Shown here: piece after piece, positions 19,970 through 20,674 of the stretch
Layout: each line of letters starts with the position of its first letter
Position numbering within the stretch: the stretch's first letter is position 1
Source of the DNA: Isoetes engelmannii
Taxonomy: Eukaryota; Streptophyta; Lycopodiopsida; Isoetales; Isoetaceae
Length of the DNA: 20,674 bases
Assembly (NCBI GenBank): GCA_011763485.2
Contig: JAANSK020279157.1
Coordinates: forward strand, 1 to 20,674
Direction of reading: 5' to 3'
The notes under the pieces: generated by a model
Told to the model about the DNA's origin: nothing
Database searches by the model: none
The model's input: the letters and a program-made list of their open reading frames with translations, nothing else
Position numbers and translations under genes: made by a program

Positions 19970-20418
19970 GGGTTTCTCATGGACGAAAACCTCCAGGTTT
20001 TCTCGAGGTTCGATTGTTTGAGCCGAGGTCTTGGACCAGGACAAAAATCTATCCATCTCTATTACCTTCTGCTCAGGTCTTGGACCTGATTTCGATCCAT
20101 CAGGGAACCCAGAAACCTTGCTCCATATTGTTTCAGGTTTAGATCTGTTCATTTGGAAGGGTTTCCCATGGATGGAAACCTCCAGGTTTTCTAGAGGTCC
20201 GATTGCTTGGGCTCAGGTCTTGGACCTGGAAAAAAATTAATCCATTTCTATTACTTTCTGCTCAGGTCTTGGACCTGATTTTGATCCATCGGCTCAAATT
20301 TCATTCGTGTGCATTAATCGGCTGAGATATTGCAAAAAAACCTTGAGTTCTTCTGATTCATGAGAACCCATAAACCTTGCTCCATACTATTTCAGGTTTA
20401 GATCCATTCATCGGAAAC
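19970..20418. repeat. 189-bp tandem duplication carrying a palindromic motif array
   Basis: Block 19970-20158 recurs from 20159 with an exact 189-bp offset of its landmarks (GGTTTC at 19971 and 20160; CCTCCAGGTTTTCT in both). The second copy gains about 65 bp after GATCCATCGG and then resumes with AACCTTGCTCCATA, ending near 20418. Each copy holds two copies of the 15-bp palindrome CAGGTC-TTG-GACCTG, 49 bp apart: 20025 (degenerate) and 20074, then 20214 and 20263. Confidence 0.9.
20074..20088. promoter_or_regulatory. Palindromic motif CAGGTC-TTG-GACCTG (best copies)
   Basis: A perfect 6-3-6 inverted repeat occurs at 20074-20088, 20214-20228 and 20263-20277, with a degenerate version (GAGGTC-TTG-GACCAG) at 20025-20039. 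The shape suits a dimeric DNA-binding protein, but no binding protein can be named from sequence. The copies lie about 520-770 bp upstream of the dikinase ATG. Confidence 0.4.
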
Positions 20419-20674
20419 CCCCCAAGAGCCATTAACTTCCCAAAATGTTAAAAGCGGAGTTTGTTACATAAGATTTATAAAGGTTTTTGTCGTATTTGTA
20501 TTTTGTATAATGCTGATGTCAGCATTATCCAAATAGAGAGAATACCTCATTATTTTGGTAAGTTCATCATTCTTACTTGCTTTTTTTTTATAGCTTTAAG
20601 TAGGTTAAAAAAAAAGTGACGGAGTGGCTTGTTCAAGGGCACCGGTCGGCTCCACCTAGAGTGGAGAGGACCAC
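20419..20674. other. Intergenic end of the window
   Basis: Apart from the palindrome at 20507-20528, no gene or RNA is recognisable. The last 60 bp (GACGGAGTGGCTTGTTCAAG onward) are GC-richer and superficially tRNA-like but do not fold as one. Confidence 0.5.
20507..20528. repeat. Perfect 22-bp inverted repeat
   Basis: ATAATGCTGA-TG-TCAGCATTAT is a 10-bp perfect stem with a 2-bp centre. It lies in AT-rich DNA with no gene nearby. It may be a small hairpin or the remnant of a foldback element. Confidence 0.8.

Noticed and set aside
20610-20674. Possible tRNA-like sequence at the window end
   Set aside because: No clover-leaf with a TTCGA-type T-loop and matching acceptor stem could be formed.

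Overview
This is a plant nuclear sequence. It contains one intron-rich gene for a plastid starch-phosphorylating enzyme, the end of a CACTA DNA transposon, a LINE relic and decayed LTR-retroelement material. Introns are AT-rich and mostly 70-600 bp with GT-AG ends. The divergent form of the gene and the style of the LINE would fit a non-seed land plant, but the sequence alone cannot fix the lineage.

Layout. Positions 1-400 are the right end of a CACTA/EnSpm element, packed with GACGTC-type subterminal repeats and closing with the family's terminal inverted repeat. Positions 401-6870 are AT-rich repetitive DNA with no gene I can support; parts look like very old retroelement debris. Positions 6870-7300 hold the stub of an LTR element (primer-binding-site-like and polypurine-like signals only about 100 bp apart). 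Positions 7300-8240 are a broken LINE on the minus strand. Positions 8278-8533 are a tandem duplication just downstream of the gene.

The gene lies on the minus strand, from an ATG at 19506 to a TGA at 8704-8706. I traced 31 exons by hand. Their phases agree at every junction, and they sum to 3315 nt (about 1104 residues). The product is an alpha-glucan, water dikinase (GWD family): a plastid-type leader, one CBM45 starch-binding domain, the conserved WHQKLH region, the phospho-histidine domain with its catalytic His, and a C-terminal nucleotide-binding domain ending in VVQSRPQ. It appears to lack the second CBM45 and long linker of canonical GWD1, and one of the two cysteines of the redox CFATC motif. 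One intron has a GC donor.

The most unusual feature of the window is the number of short local tandem duplications (units about 15-190 bp, at least 15 of them). Two duplicate a splice donor, one duplicates a splice acceptor region, one is an in-frame 21-bp duplication in an exon, and one is a 189-bp duplication upstream of the gene carrying four copies of a palindromic motif. I found no CRISPR array, tRNA, rRNA or operon-like structure, and no clearly new multi-gene system.
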